From Antedon mediterranea (Eukaryota; Echinodermata; Crinoidea; Comatulida; Antedonidae): a stretch of 64,000 bases of DNA. The stretch spans positions 25,154,288 to 25,218,287 of the forward strand of contig NC_092676.1 in the NCBI RefSeq assembly GCF_964355755.1, read 5' to 3'. Under the pieces are notes generated by a model. The model was not told where the DNA came from. It made no database searches and saw nothing but the letters and a program-made list of their open reading frames with translations. Below are positions 11,364 to 24,900 of the stretch, piece by piece; within the stretch, counting starts at the first letter, position 1; each line of letters starts with the position of its first letter. The position numbers and the translations under genes were made by a program.

Positions 11364-12967
11364 TTAGCATTGATCCATGTGTTCTACTAGTTTATCATGT
11401 TCAGAATATGTAAAATGCTTTGAACATTTTGGGCACTGAAGCTGTACACAACCATCAGCAACATCTTCTGTAGAATCTGTTCCATCAACCTCAAGATCTT
11501 CTGAAGTAAGTTTGCTATCGTTCTGAATGTTGGTAGGAGAATCTGGTAAGTCAACCACATCAAAACCATTAATGTTATCTGCTTCAACATCGTCATAATA
11601 AGCTTGATAATAGTTGTTCCTTAGCCTTGGTTTGTAGATATTACGCATGTAACCACCTCCTCTTATTGGCTGGTCAAAACCTCTCTGCAGCTCTCCTAAT
11701 TGCTCCTGGTAGAAGAAAATCAAATCTTTCTGTTGTTTGTTGGCTAGTTCAGCTTTTTCTACTTTCTCTTTGAGTTCTTGCAACTGGCCTTGTACTCTGG
11801 CGCGATCCTTCCGCTCAAGCTCAAAATCCTCTCGGCTGGTTTTGATCTGATACTCAAGAGCTTGGATCTTTTCTTTGTTGGTGTCTTCCACAATTTCGTT
11901 ACACTTTGGCTCGCCAAGTTCATTAAGTTGTTGCTGCAGAGATGCCAACTTTAAGGTCAATTCCTTGACATATTCTTCTCTCTGTCCATCATACATTTGC
12001 CACCTTGTGTTCATGGTGATAACATCTCCAAGCTGTTCTGTTAATTTCTTATTGTCCTTTTCCAATTCAAACACTTTCTTTTCAAGATGTTCTATCTTTT
12101 TCTTGTCAGATTGGTTTCCGCTCGTTTGTGAGTATGAAATACCTTTATCCTCATGTTGATAATTTCTAATTTCTTTGGATACATCACCAATGATAATCAC
12201 CATTTGCGCCAATTTTTGCTGCAGGTTACCTGTTTGCTGAGAAAAAAAAGCAATCGTTTTAAAATAATTGTTACAATTTTATTATTATGCAGTTGGGATG
12301 GGGGAACGCTGCGTATGTATGCCACCTTCACTCACCTTTCAAAAAACAGAGGTGGGGGTGGGGGATGGGCTGAACATTGTAAAATTACATGCTGAACAAA
12401 TATAATGTCCTATAATGTAAATTTTAAATTGTTGTCTTTGCTCTGAAAAAAATTGATGCCGATTGATAATTTCATTCACGCTAGAATGTTGAACAGTTTT
12501 TAATTTTGAATAAGATTTCGAAAGATACTACAGCAGTGATGTTGAATAAATTAATTATGTAGCACGTAAATTATTTTAACTAATAAAAATAATATAAATC
12601 CAATGGCAAATTATTGAAAATAATGAGAATGCTGTGGCTATCAGTGGCTGGATCTCAATGGAGATACAAAATAAAATAAGTAATGATAAAATGACAATGT
12701 TGTGGGTACTGGATCCCAATGGAGATACAAAATAAAATAAGCAAAAAGCTAAATCAAAATGATAAAGTAAAACAGTCAGAAAAAGTAGCAGAGCTTTCGG
12801 GCAGCACTAGCCCTAATAATAATAATACTTACAGTCCTGTGCCCACCATCCTTCAACACTTGTAGATCTGACTGTCCGTGTTTTGTACCCTTTGATGTGA
12901 GATAATAAGAATCATCTTGCATTCTTGGTGGATTGTTGACAGGTATGTGTAACTTAGTTGACGGCAT
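11364..12967 (-). CDS. cep55: CEP55 homologue, cytokinetic abscission scaffold, 335 aa
   Basis: Exon 1 is 12833-12967 (45 codons from the ATG, donor GTAAGT). Exon 2 is 11364-12236 (acceptor TTTTCTCAG). The junction is phase 0. CEP55 recruits ALIX and TSG101/ESCRT-I to the midbody for abscission. Visible modules: residues 80-160 coiled coil with the ESCRT/ALIX-binding signature WQMYDGQREEYV at 124-135; residues 182-193 DFELERKDRARV, the UBAN-like DFxxERxxR ubiquitin-binding core also present in CEP55 and related to NEMO and ABIN; a linker rich in Tyr, Asn and Asp; and residues 313-335, a CPxC...H-x3-C zinc finger of UBZ type that ends the protein. This order matches vertebrate CEP55, but the protein is shorter (human about 464 aa), chiefly in the N-terminal coiled coil. 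TNIP/ABIN is the alternative, but the EABR plus C-terminal finger favour CEP55. Confidence 0.88.
12653..12817 (-). mobile_element. Retroelement-like repeat with hammerhead-like half core, cep55 intron 1
   Basis: On the minus strand this reads AGGGCTAGTGCTGCCC, GAAA, GCTCTGC, then a T-rich body, ending in ATCTCCATTGGGATCCAG. The same unit occurs on the plus strand at 39505-39630, where the 5' end also has CTGATAA. Here that 5' box is replaced by (ATT)n, which runs to within a few bases of the exon-1 donor. The terminal piece (CAATGGAGATACAAAATAAA on the plus strand) is present twice, near 12657 and 12714. Confidence 0.6.
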
Positions 12968-13009
12968 GTTGTAAATTATACTTTTAGTCTCTGTACTATT
13001 ACAATATCA

Positions 13010-15290
13010 CTCCTATACAATTTAATGTGTGACTGTCCACGTGTAAGTTTTTGATTCTTATTAACGTATCCCCTTATACCTTATATTATAACCGCGCCGA
13101 AGTATTATTATTAGCCTACTATTGTAATTGGAAGTTGTAGCTATAAATAACCATTGAGGAAATATGACTCACACTGGAAATTTCCAGAATGTGACGTAAC
13201 AATGATAGACTGATACGCTCTGATAAACACGTCTACTATACGGGTAGTATTTATTATTGTTCTGGCAAAATCAGAAATCAAGCAGAAGAGTGATTAAATA
13301 GAAGCAACATTCTGTTTCAATTATTGAAATGAAATAAACTACAAGCATACTTTAAAAAGATAATTAGACAATCTAGACTTCACAAGATATGACGAAAATT
13401 ATCTACCAATAATGTAGGCCTATAGGCCCAGGCCTACATTAAAAAAAAGCATCCTGAAATGCATCCGTACCTGTCTACGTACCAGCTGACACATTGTTAG
13501 TCCGGCATTAATTGGAAAAGGGAAATGTAACTAAAATTGCCAAAATCTAATACAATAAGCCTGCTCATCATGAGAGGGCCGGATCTTTTGTTCGAACACA
13601 ATAAATATAGAATCCTAATAAGATTAATTAAATCAGACATTTTTGAATAGGTTATTTTGTAGTTTTAATAAAGTTAATCACTTCTGTAGAAAACAAACGG
13701 GAAAAATATGTTTTTACTTATAAAATAAAACTTATAAATGATTGAAAATACATTGGCAGCCAATTTGACCATTTTTTGCTTCAAATTGGTTTTTCAGGTA
13801 ATGAATTTTGTTTAGATCCAATTACTTGTCAAAGTGGATAACTATGATGTGACAATACTATGGCATATTCAGGGAGATGTTTTACATCTCCCTGGAATAT
13901 TCTACAAAAACAATTATTTTTCATTAATATATAGATGATATTTTTGTTTTCTATCATCTTTATACATAATTTCTAGATCCATTAGGTAGGCCTACACTAC
14001 ACCACACTAAAAGTATGTAAAGTTCTCGGACGGATGCACGACATGCTGTGGTTATATTGATCACGCTGCTTACATATTATGTGTTTTCAATCACGTTACG
14101 GGAAGAATTGTTCATACTTAAGCGGATCGGCGATCACTTGATAAGGAACTTGATTACAGATATATCACGTTTTGGCTTTTTTCCCTTTTATTTTTTTTTT
14201 ATCCGTAACGTAACAAAAAAAACTGCAAAGGAAAATTTGGAAAGTTTGATATGAAATCAATATTCATCATAGAATCAATAGCTTTCACCATGAAAGCAAT
14301 ATGTGAATTTCCCAATTTTGAATAAAACCCGACCACCCTTTCAATTCAGTAGTTTCGATCGATAAATAAGTAGTAATCGCTTGGGAATATTGTTGGGAAA
14401 TTCCAAAACCGATGACGTCACCTTCCCAAACTAAATCCAGGTGCTGAATGGCAATGAAGCGTGAAACTTATTCCCCACCCTCCGATAACGACCCCTAAAT
14501 GTCATAATTAGGGTCATGAATTATTCATGATTTCTGACTGAACCTCATAGGAGAAAAAATAATGCCTACCTGCAGCGATATACATTTCGTTTCATATATA
14601 AGTTGGGGCCCCTCGTGAAACGTCACAAAATGAACATGAATAATTCATTTGCCACGTAGGCCAATGTCAATCAATAAAAACATCAAACAAGTGAATTTAA
14701 TTACTGATATTATTAATAAATGAATTTTGTAATGTTTCACAACTGAAAGAAAAATATAAAAACGAAATCATAATAACTGGTTTAGGAATTACATAGATAA
14801 GTATACTTTCTACAAATGTTGCAATTTTGTTATGCAATATGATAATACAAGCTGAGGGGCCTCAATTGAGGTTATTATATAATCAATCAAGTTCTTAGCA
14901 TATTTCTGGATTTTTTTCTTTTACCATAATGAATTTCAACTTAAAAATTATCTATATTGCTACAGAACTGGAAACAAAAATTCCTGCTAAAAAACGACTT
15001 GAATTAAGATTTCAGTCATTCAAAATATAGGCGCTGATCCTTATAATATTATACAATTATTTGAAAAATAAATATATACATTCAAGTTTCTCTGAAACTA
15101 GTTGTTAGTTGCTCAGTGTTTAGATTCTTTGCCTATTCTTCCATCATTGACAAAGTACAGTACTGTCCTATTGAATTCTTATAATATAAAAGTGGGGTAA
15201 CAATTGAATCAAGGAAGAAAGTGGGGTTACAATTGAATCAAAGCAAAAAGTGGAAAACTCAAAATACAATTCTTCAACACAAAAGAGATA
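13010..15290. other. Flank of cep55 and intergenic DNA
   Basis: The upstream side of cep55 should hold its promoter, but I cannot place it. AGGCCTA words cluster near 13415-13440. Near 15188-15240 a unit of about 37 bp containing AGTGGGGT(T/A)ACAATTGAAT is duplicated. No gene was seen. Confidence 0.35.
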
Positions 15291-15294
15291 AGCT

Positions 15295-15446
15295 AAAGCT
15301 CTGTCTACACTATCAAACTAGTTTGAAATAATGTGTCCAAATGGTAGTGATATGCCCAAATGGTAGTGATATGACGTCATTGTGTCCATATATGGCACAT
15401 AACATTTAGTTGTCACATAAAGTTTGATAGTGTAGACCGAGCTTTA
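15295..15446 (+). mobile_element. MITE family A, copy 1
   Basis: A palindromic element of about 145 bp. It starts TAAAGCTCTGTCTACACTAT, ends with the inverse, and carries inner boxes GGTAGTGATATGACGTCAT and GTGTCCATATATGG. There is no coding capacity. This copy has an internal repeat of the AAATGGTAGTGATATG box. Confidence 0.9.
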
Positions 15447-15888
15447 AACAATTACCTGTAGAATTGGATAACATTTTTTTTACTTCACATTACATAATTC
15501 AAAGATAGTGTTTTTATTTATTATTTTAATGTATCTCATACAAACTCATTCAAATCAAATGAATATACATTTCTGTTAATACAAAGTAAATCTTTAATTA
15601 ACTATAATTAATATGGATAGATTACTATAGTTGCTGATGCTGATACTGGGGGTGGGGAACATATCCCCTAACTTTTTTTTTGCCTCTATAATGTTGTGTC
15701 ACTCGTCAACATTCAAAATGAATCGGTAAAAATAATTAATGAAATTAAACATTCTACAGTACGTTAGACCTACATTTTAGCAATAATAATTCATATAGGG
15801 GAGTCGAAGCTTGATAGCAATAACTATATTAAATTGATAAAAATCAGGAGTACACATGAATCGTAAACACACACCGAGAAACCAGGCT

Positions 15889-16050
15889 AAGGTTGGTTCC
15901 CTAGGACGCAACACAAGGACGTAAGAGCAAAGCAAGTAATTTGACCAATAACAAGCAATGGATATTATAAACTGCCGCTTGTCATTGGTTAATTCGCTTG
16001 CGTTGTAATTACACCTTTGCGTTGCATCCTAGTATGAACCAAGCTTTAAG
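15889..16050. mobile_element. Foldback MITE family B, copy 1
   Basis: The left end AAGGTTGGTTCCCTAGGACG is the imperfect inverse of the right end (CATCCTAGTATGAACCAAGC). Inner arms contain TTTGACCAATAACAAGC and its inverse GCTTGTCATTGGTTAA. Related inner boxes occur near 57060 and 58870. Confidence 0.7.
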
Positions 16051-17434
16051 GTTTTGTTATCCCATAATAGTAATCAGTTAATCATTTATAGCATATAGAA
16101 ATAAGAATATTCTAAATTGTTTTCAGTGTATAGCGAAGGCAGTTGAAAACAAGCGTAAATATAAAGGCATTTTAGTACGTCCCTAAACAAACGTTTCTGT
16201 AACAATCAGCCTAACTTTTTACAAACATCGCACCAGTATATCCTCCAATTACAAAACGAAAATAAGGAATCATAACAATTATTAATAAGAATTATATAAC
16301 GATAAGACACTGCTGGTATCAAGGCAATTCAATTAACTTCTTTATTAATTTATGAATCAATCAATTGTGTCATAATCAAGTTTGATACATCATGATTGGT
16401 CAACAATGAATAAGCATTTAACATTAAATGCTTGTTTTGTCCCTTAATTTCAATTTCAATTTATTTATTCATGGTTATTCATGGTTATTAAGCGTTTAAA
16501 TGTACAGTACATAAAAAATATTTTTTCAGCTCTAAATAAACAATTTCTGTAGCATACAGTTAATCAAATAAGAAAATATTTTTATAATAAAACAATATTT
16601 TAATTAGTTGAGAAAAAATGTAATGCTTTATTACATATGTTTCTATTAATAGCGTGAAAGCAAATGTATTTATTCCTTAGCAGTCACCCTTGCATAGATT
16701 TGCTATTTAAAATGTCATCACCAACTTAAATAAATTATGACATTAAACTTAAATATTTACTTTTTTTTTATGAAAATGAAAGTTTTAATATTTATTAAAT
16801 TTTCCAATTAACTTATCAAGCGAATAATTTTTAAATAACAATATATTAGATATAAAGGCGTAATAGTAGTAGCTGTATGAACATAATAATTACAAAATAT
16901 CAAGGTTACAATATTTAACATACCTTCTTTCTATTATCCATTACCACCTAATAAATGATAACAATTATATTAATTATCTTAATAATAGATGTATGTACAC
17001 TAATACTCTCCCTCCACATCTAACATTTTTATATATAATTTCTATTTTAATTTATAAAATAAAGTCATTTATACTACAAAAATATACCACATATCAATTA
17101 ATAAAGATCTTTTAAAGAAATTCTATCTATTTTGTTTTATGATACACCTTTTCCATGATTTATATAAATGTTGGGGTTGAAAATACATAATATGAGAATA
17201 CATAAGACGACCATTATATATAAATATGATCAAATGCGGCGTGGTCAAATATGGCCTGGTTAATCTTAGCAACGTCAAACATGCTAGTATCAAGTGGTCA
17301 CTGGTAGCAAATACTAAATTTCAGATGGTCAATATACAGTTACTAAGGAAAAATATAAAATGCATGCTCGTTTTGTGAAAAATACTGATTCTGCTTGTCC
17401 TTGCCACGAATGAATGAATATACTTAAGTACTAT

Positions 17435-18998
17435 CTACATGTTAGGGAGGGCGGGGTTGAAATCCGGGGGTGGATTATTGAGAGGAATGTTATCATCCGT
17501 GCTCCCGCTACCGTTTGAGGAGGACCTTACTTTTCGTCGTTCCATGATCATCGCAAGTTCAGTAGTCGTGGATTTTTGCTGGAAGTGATAGAAGGGAAGG
17601 TATGGTTAGTAAAGGGAGTTAAAGGTATAGGAAGAATTCCGAATATTCAAAATATAAAATATGAAGCTTTAAAGCTCTGTCTACACTATCAAACTAGTTT
17701 GACAAAAAAAAGTGTGCTGTGGCCAAATATGGTATTGATATGTTATCATCATGTCCATATATGGGCACATCACATTTTTTTGTCACATCAAATTTGATAG
17801 TGTAGACAGGGCTTTATAATAATGCATTTGATGGAATAGCTTCTTCAGTTTTAAAGAATTATTGTGAAATGAACATTGTATGCATAGTGTAGTATAATGA
17901 ATATCTGAAAACAGAGGATGAAACTGTTATAGTGGACTGGGAGGCGTTTGTAGGGTAATTGGAGAAATGGTGGGTTGTGTATATTGTGCACATTTATCAC
18001 ATATGTAATGAAATTATATAACATACAAAGTAAAAAGATTATAACCTTTTAATAACAATAAGGAAATAGTTTACATACATTGAGGACTTCTTTTGTAGTC
18101 AATATAAAATATACATAAGTTATATTGTCAATTTTCAGCAAGGGATTAGTATATTTTTTCAGAATAACATACCGGCTACAATCGACAGTCCATGGAGTAA
18201 TTCTTTACTCTATGGTCAGTCTACATTTACAAACACATGTTGCCAGGCTAGCACAACATGGTTGGGGTAGAGTACAGCAGATAGCGTGGCTAGAGGGTGA
18301 TGCTTACCTCTAAGGGGGCCCTAGCCACCATCACTTGGCTATAGACACGTGGACCATCGTCAAAGCATACTTGCTTCAGCTCTTCCTTGGTCAAGCTAAA
18401 TAACTGGGCACCTGTTAGTACGCCTAGGCTATCCACCGTCCTATTGAGAAAAATTATCATGAAATATAAAATATGATTATTCATGGGCATTCGACCTGTG
18501 CTCCTGGAACTGGTATAAGCAAGGCAATCTAACAGGATGCTGCACTCCGGAGATCAAAGGGTTTATCTGTGGCTGCGACACGATCAATCCCACACCTCCT
18601 AAACTGTTTGATTGGCCAATTGGACGCCGCGTCGCGGAGAATATGTACATAATACAGTACTGTACAGCCAGACATGCCAAGATCAAAGGACGAGTTCCTA
18701 TCTTGGCAAAAGGTAAGCTCAGAATCCTGTTGTTAGATTGCCTTTATAGAATCTAGCCCACACATAGCAAGATAAATTGAATGGTCTGTAGAAGTGTACA
18801 TTAACCACTGCGTTGCCGGTACTACTTACAGTTTTGAGAACCGCTTTGAATTTAACCATTTGGTAACTTCAGTTGGGGTTGAGTTGTAGGTAAGTGGGAC
18901 AGTTGCATTTGAAGGCGTTCGTGTAATGTTGAAATTTCGTCCTTGACCTTGGTTGACCCGACGCATTAACTCATCGTGGAGGTCATCATGTTTCTTGG
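17435..18998 (-). CDS. eps8: eps8 exons 18-20: C-terminal effector (SAM/PNT-like) and tail
   Basis: Exon 18 carries [11 protein letters not shown] and a [18 protein letters not shown] stretch. Exon 19 carries [12 protein letters not shown] and [10 protein letters not shown]. Exon 20 encodes a basic, Ser-rich tail ending NPALPNM. Order and spacing match the vertebrate EPS8 C-terminus, which binds actin. Donor CT|GTAAG of exon 18 and acceptor AATAG|G of exon 19 rebuild one Leu codon. Confidence 0.93.
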
Positions 18999-21900
18999 CT
19001 ATTTAGAAATTGGAAAAAAATAATTTAAAAAAAAATAAATAAACATTGGAGTTGAGTTGTGGCTTTTTGGTTATGATGCTTGGCTACCAATTCAAGGGTT
19101 CCAGTCCTGTCATATTTTTTTAATATTTTTATTTTTTCTAATGACAGATTACAACTCTACTCCCAAAGACTTATAGCATCTATGTTTGTCTTGTGAACGG
19201 AATTACCATCTTAGATAGTAAATGAATTCTCTTATTATCAAATTAACAATTTGCCTAATATATAAAAACAAAACAAAAACAATTCTGTGGGTTACTATCA
19301 TTATACCATTACCTATATTAAAATCTATATTTAGTTTAAAATGTGGTTAAAATTCTTTTTTTAGTTTCAATATTAATAGGAGACCTAGATGTCAGTCATT
19401 TTATAAATACATTAGTGTTTTGTTGGAATTACCAACCATTGTTGAGACTAAAGAATGGGTAAGTTCCTGTATTAGCAATAACAGTACAGCTGTATTCTGT
19501 TAAAGTTCAATGCATTTCCAGTTGGTACAACAATAATACATTGTTGGTTGGTGATTGTTCTATTATTATTCCATTAAATTTTAATTGATATCATTAACAA
19601 AAACCATAAAACATAAATGCCAATTTATAACTCCACTCCTTGCTTGCAATAAGACTTTGTTCATGCAGAGCCTCTTATGTATATGTTTGTCTTGTGAACA
19701 GGATTGCCTGTATTATACATTATTACAATAACAGTACGGTTGCATTGTGTTCAAGTTTCATTTTCAGTTGGTACAAGGGGTTATGTTACAACAATAACTA
19801 CATTGTTGGTTGGTGATTATTATTATTCCATTAAATTTTAATTTATATCTATAATATATATTAAAAAAACAATATCTCTAAAAAAGCACCTGAATAATAT
19901 ATTACTTAATTTGAATGAATCTAATAAAAAACTACTGTTATATTGTTTTTGTTTTGTTTTTTTCTGGCGGTTAAGACTTAAAGCCATTATGGCTTATTGT
20001 AATCTCCACACACAATCAAATGTTTTATTATTATTTAAAGTACAAATGTATATATATAATAATTATAGTGTAATATGCAATGTGTAATACTGAAACTGAA
20101 ATGTGCACAGAATCAAGTGTAGAATTGAAAAAAAAAACACCAATTTTTGAACAAATAAAAATGACTTGAAATGACAACATTCTCACAATAATTCCCTTTG
20201 TTTGTTTTTTAAAGAAGATACTGATGATGATTAAATAATGAAATATCAAACATCTAGTGATAAAATTAAGAAATTATATAATAAATTGCAGAACAATTAG
20301 AATATGTACAGGTACAAACAAAAACCTAACCAACTCTCCTAATGCTATTACTATAGGCTACCTGAATACTATAAGCAGCTGTACCAAAGTACTGTAGTAC
20401 CCAGTTTTAGGAGAGTTGATATGGTTTAGTGAAAGCTTACACAATGTGTCACTAATGTTTATACATACTACAGATGTGACGTTACAATGTTACAAACTAT
20501 AAGACAGAAAGATGAAGGTTTTATTTTTAGTTTTCGGATAATGGAAGAAATTTTCCAATATATTTAGCGATATCCCATTTCCTGCTAAAGGTGCATATTA
20601 TTCCACCACAACTATGCACCTTGTGGTTAACCATATAAAGGTAAAAAACGTGTTTGTATATATGTCACTGGTACTGGTTGTACCATTGTTATATTATACA
20701 TTTCAAAACATAGACCCCCAATGTGGCTGTACTTATTTATAGAATTATAAAATCCTCTATGATTTGGCTATGCTTTATAAATTCATTTTTCTTGGTTGGA
20801 ACCTCTCTTCTTTTCAATTCTGTTTGCTGTGATATAGTAGATGTTTGTAACATTGTGTTTAAGAGAATGAATGATTCATTCATTAAAGTCTAGCACTGGT
20901 AGTAATTCTATGATTTTTAAAAACATTGGTAATTCTATGATTTTTAAAAACATAGTTTCCACTTCAGAGCTCAACTTTAAAAATATCTATATACTATAGC
21001 ATGAAACACTCAGTATTATTATGTGTGATTAAGTATGTGCAAATGTATTATGTGCAGTGTCCATATATAGAATCACACGTGTATGGCTCACTGTGTGTGT
21101 ATATATACCTTTTTGGACATCCATATCAATGCGTCTTAGCTCTTTAGCGCGTATAGCTGTAGCTAGATCCATCTTTGCCGGACTTTTACCGCCTGCAATC
21201 ATTGAATTATTAATGGAAATCAAAAACAAATACTTCCATTAAGATGATCTTAGAAAGGTTGAATATTCCAAGGCAAGTGGAAATACAAAAATAGGCATAT
21301 TTCATTGGTTGATACAAACTCCTCAAACTACTCACGTAAAGCTCTGTCTACAATATCAAACTAGTTTGACAAAAAGTGTGATGTGCCCAAATATGGTACT
21401 GATATGCTCAAATATGGTACTGATATCACATAATCATGTCCATATAGGGGCACATCACATTTTTGTTGTCACATAAAGTTTGATAGTGTAAACAGAGTTT
21501 AAGTGAGTGAGGAGTTTAAGGAGCCAGATCTCTTCAAAACAGAACAGTCCGATAGGCCTATTTAATTTTTCAATTTCATGGCGCGGCGGTAAACCTAAGG
21601 AGCTTATCAGGTCCAACAAACACTCTGCACATGCTCAGTTAAAGAATATGTTTGTTAGACTCGACAATAAACATAAAAAGCATTAGTTTGTAAATTAAAA
21701 ACATATATAGAGACATAATATATATTATATAGACGAGCGGTAACGGTAATAAAAATATAGAATCATGTTATTCTTTATGACAATTTACATAAAGCGTGGA
21801 GTGAGGATAGATACAGATTCTACATGGGACAAGCTACACAATTTTCTGCTTACCGTTACCACTCGTCTGTGTAAATTGGCCTTAATGCCTCATTTAAAAG

Positions 21901-24900
21901 ACAGTTTTACATGCATTTCAACGCAACATACAGAATAACAGGGGTATGATTTGGGCAGGGGCTTTAAAAAAAAATGGACAAGTCTAAAGTAGAATACATT
22001 CATGTTTTCAGACTTACTTAAACTTATATAAATTCAACTCTCTAATAAAGTCATATATGCTTGTTAATTTACCATTACCAGATTATAATATTACGAGTGC
22101 AAGTGGCTTTTGCGGTATTTTTTTATACTTACTAGATCTTGAAAGGGCCGAAAAATATGCATCGTAATCATAATCATTGTAATCATGATCATCGTAATCA
22201 TGATCATCATTTTCTGGTACATATGTTCCTACATAGTAATAATGATACTTCTTTTTTTATATAATGCTATTTATCATTAGGCCAATAACGGAATAATGAA
22301 TATATTTGTAAATCTTGTGATACGCCAAAGTTTGGGAAGTGACTCAAAAGCGCTAAAGTACATTTGCTAGAAATTGCGGTAAAAATATCTATTATTCAAA
22401 TATTAAATATGTAATCTGCAAAAATTGTAACATAGAGCTCAATATGTAATCATTACAACTAAATAAACACAACAACATGTAATTCATACTTGTTAAATTA
22501 TAATTATAGTATTTTTTTATTATTAATATTAAACATACACATTCCATGCAACGATGTTTAAACATATGATAATAAACCTACCATTTTTCATTGGAGCTGG
22601 CTGGGGGTTACTTTTTCTTTGCCAACTGTTGGTCTGTAATACGGGGGGTACTGCTGGTGGTGGTGGAGGGGGGAGTGTAGGAGCTGGGGGTGGAGCAGGG
22701 GCTGGAGCAAGTGTTGGAGGTGGGGCTGGGGCAGCTGGAGGTGTCTTAGGCCCATCCACCTGACAAAAATAAAACAAACAGTTAATTATATAAATTTAAA
22801 AAATTGCATGATCATTTTAGTAAAAAATATGCCTTTAATGGTAAATGAATGTTAACATTTAATATACAATGTAGTGTATTATGTATGAGTGACATTCCAT
22901 TATCAAAATAATATGGGGAAGAACACTTCATAATTTTATTACGCATAATAGTGTGAATACAAGGAAAGGATTAGTATGTGATACATAAGAATACTTGATT
23001 TCCAAAAAAGGAAAACGCTCAAAATAACCACAAAATGATATTAATAAGTAACAATTCCAAAAATAGACACAAAACTAGAAAACAAAACTAAAAATTGCTA
23101 GATGAATCATAAATGGTAAAAAAAAAAAAACGACCTCCCCAAAGGAAAGTATAAATAAATAAAATATTACATTTGACAATGATACATTGTTACAATTAAA
23201 TAAAAAGAACCATTGTACAATCATGAAAGCACCAATCATGGAGCGATGGGTATAGTGGAGGAGATTTTAACAAAATAATACATCGATCTTATATAGCGCT
23301 TAATGCACAAAGCGCTTCACATTATTACTCCAGTCATGGTTTTGGAAGAAACCCTTGGAAACATACTCCCATAATGTTGCAGCCAGTAATCAGCGCAGTT
23401 GTGTTTTAGCCTATAGCAGGTACCCATTTGTACACCTGGGTGGAGAGAGGCAAACGTATTGTAAAGTATCTTGCCTAAGGATACAAGCAATGTGGCGAGA
23501 GTTGGATTCAAACTCACAATCTCACAATCTGTAACGTCAACACCCTGCGCCACATGCCTCACAAAAGGGGGCGAACAAATCTTATATTATTTTGAGAAAG
23601 TTAAAATTGCCCTTTAATCAAGTACACAGACTATTCAATTTACAAAAAAATTATTAAAGGGGTTTACAACCTGGACCATAGGAAACCAAACAAAAACCAT
23701 AAAATCCAATAAATACAACATATGATTATGAAAATAAAAATGAGAATTAGGAATTATGAATTGTGCTAAGGTTTTTGGACATACACGCTTGTTGCCATGC
23801 ACTAGTGCCTTGGTAGCTTTTACATCAGGTTTTTTGTGATCATTTAATGGACTATAGAGGGAGCCTTCCTCTATTCGATCATAGTCAACCTGATTTTGAC
23901 TCTTGGCAGCCTTGTCTGCTATGATCTTAGCCAAAGCTGGATTCATCCTCCGAATGTGTTTAGGCTGCTTGCATGTAACGATATAGTACAGAAAAAAGAA
24001 AAGCATAATAGCTGATTTATTCATTTATCCTCTCTTTTTTGGTCAAAAAAGGCATCAAAACTTATGAGCCCATATATGGTAGTTATATGCTTAAATGTGG
24101 TAGTGATATAACATCATCATGTCCATATATGGACATCACATTTTTTTGTCACATAAGGTTTGATAGTGTAGACAGAGCTTAACAGCTACATTCTCTGTTT
24201 GAAGTAAGCCATACCTCTATGGTTAAACTAAGCTTTCTGTCAGTGATATTGATGGCAATTAATCAATGGAAAATGTCATCATTTAGCACACATATATTAC
24301 ACCTCTACCACGCGACTTAACATTGCTCCAACTCCCTAATGAAACCTAGCCTTACCTGGTCTTGTTGAACTGTTTGTGCTCCATTGTGATGGTGATGATA
24401 GAGGACCTGCCCGCTACCTGGTGCGCCAAATCCATTTGGGGAATGTTGTGGTGGTGTTGGAGTGCGATTGTTTGAGTTGGAGGCATTTGTGTTTGGTTGG
24501 TTTGTTATCTCCAGGATTGTAGACGGCACAAAACCTTGCTGGCCAGATGAGTTCCGTACTTCCCACCATTTTCTGCGGTCATCAAGAATCTAGGAAAAAA
24601 GATGGACCCTACTAAATCGGCACATAGGAATGTCTCCGAGGAGGGGTTCTAATGTATCATATATTATATACATAGTCAAGTCGCTGAGTGGTTAAAGCAG
24701 GGACGCCGCAACGCAAACCATAGCTATACAATCGGCACAGTTTCAAGGCACTCCTCGACTATTGAACTGTTTTTTTCGGATAAGGACTTAAAACTCACCT
24801 CAAGTATCTCTCCCGCCATAATAGTCAGCTCTTTGTTGTTACGAGCGACAAAATCAAATGTGGCCTTGCCGAGTCGTGGTTGCAGAGAACGAGGTGACGA

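Noticed and set aside
11875-12159. 94-aa plus-strand open frame
   Set aside because: Exact antisense of the cep55 coiled coil.
11364-12212. Calling the cep55 gene TNIP/ABIN or NEMO
   Set aside because: The UBAN-like core is shared, but the W-x-x-Y-D-x-x-R region and the terminal CCHC finger in this order fit CEP55 best.
22554-22763. Plus-strand Gly/Ala-rich 69-aa open frame
   Set aside because: It is the antisense of the polyproline exon of eps8; the minus frame has splice sites and family context.
23317-23562. 81-aa minus-strand frame
   Set aside because: It is a translation of the tRNA-derived SINE at 23278-23560.
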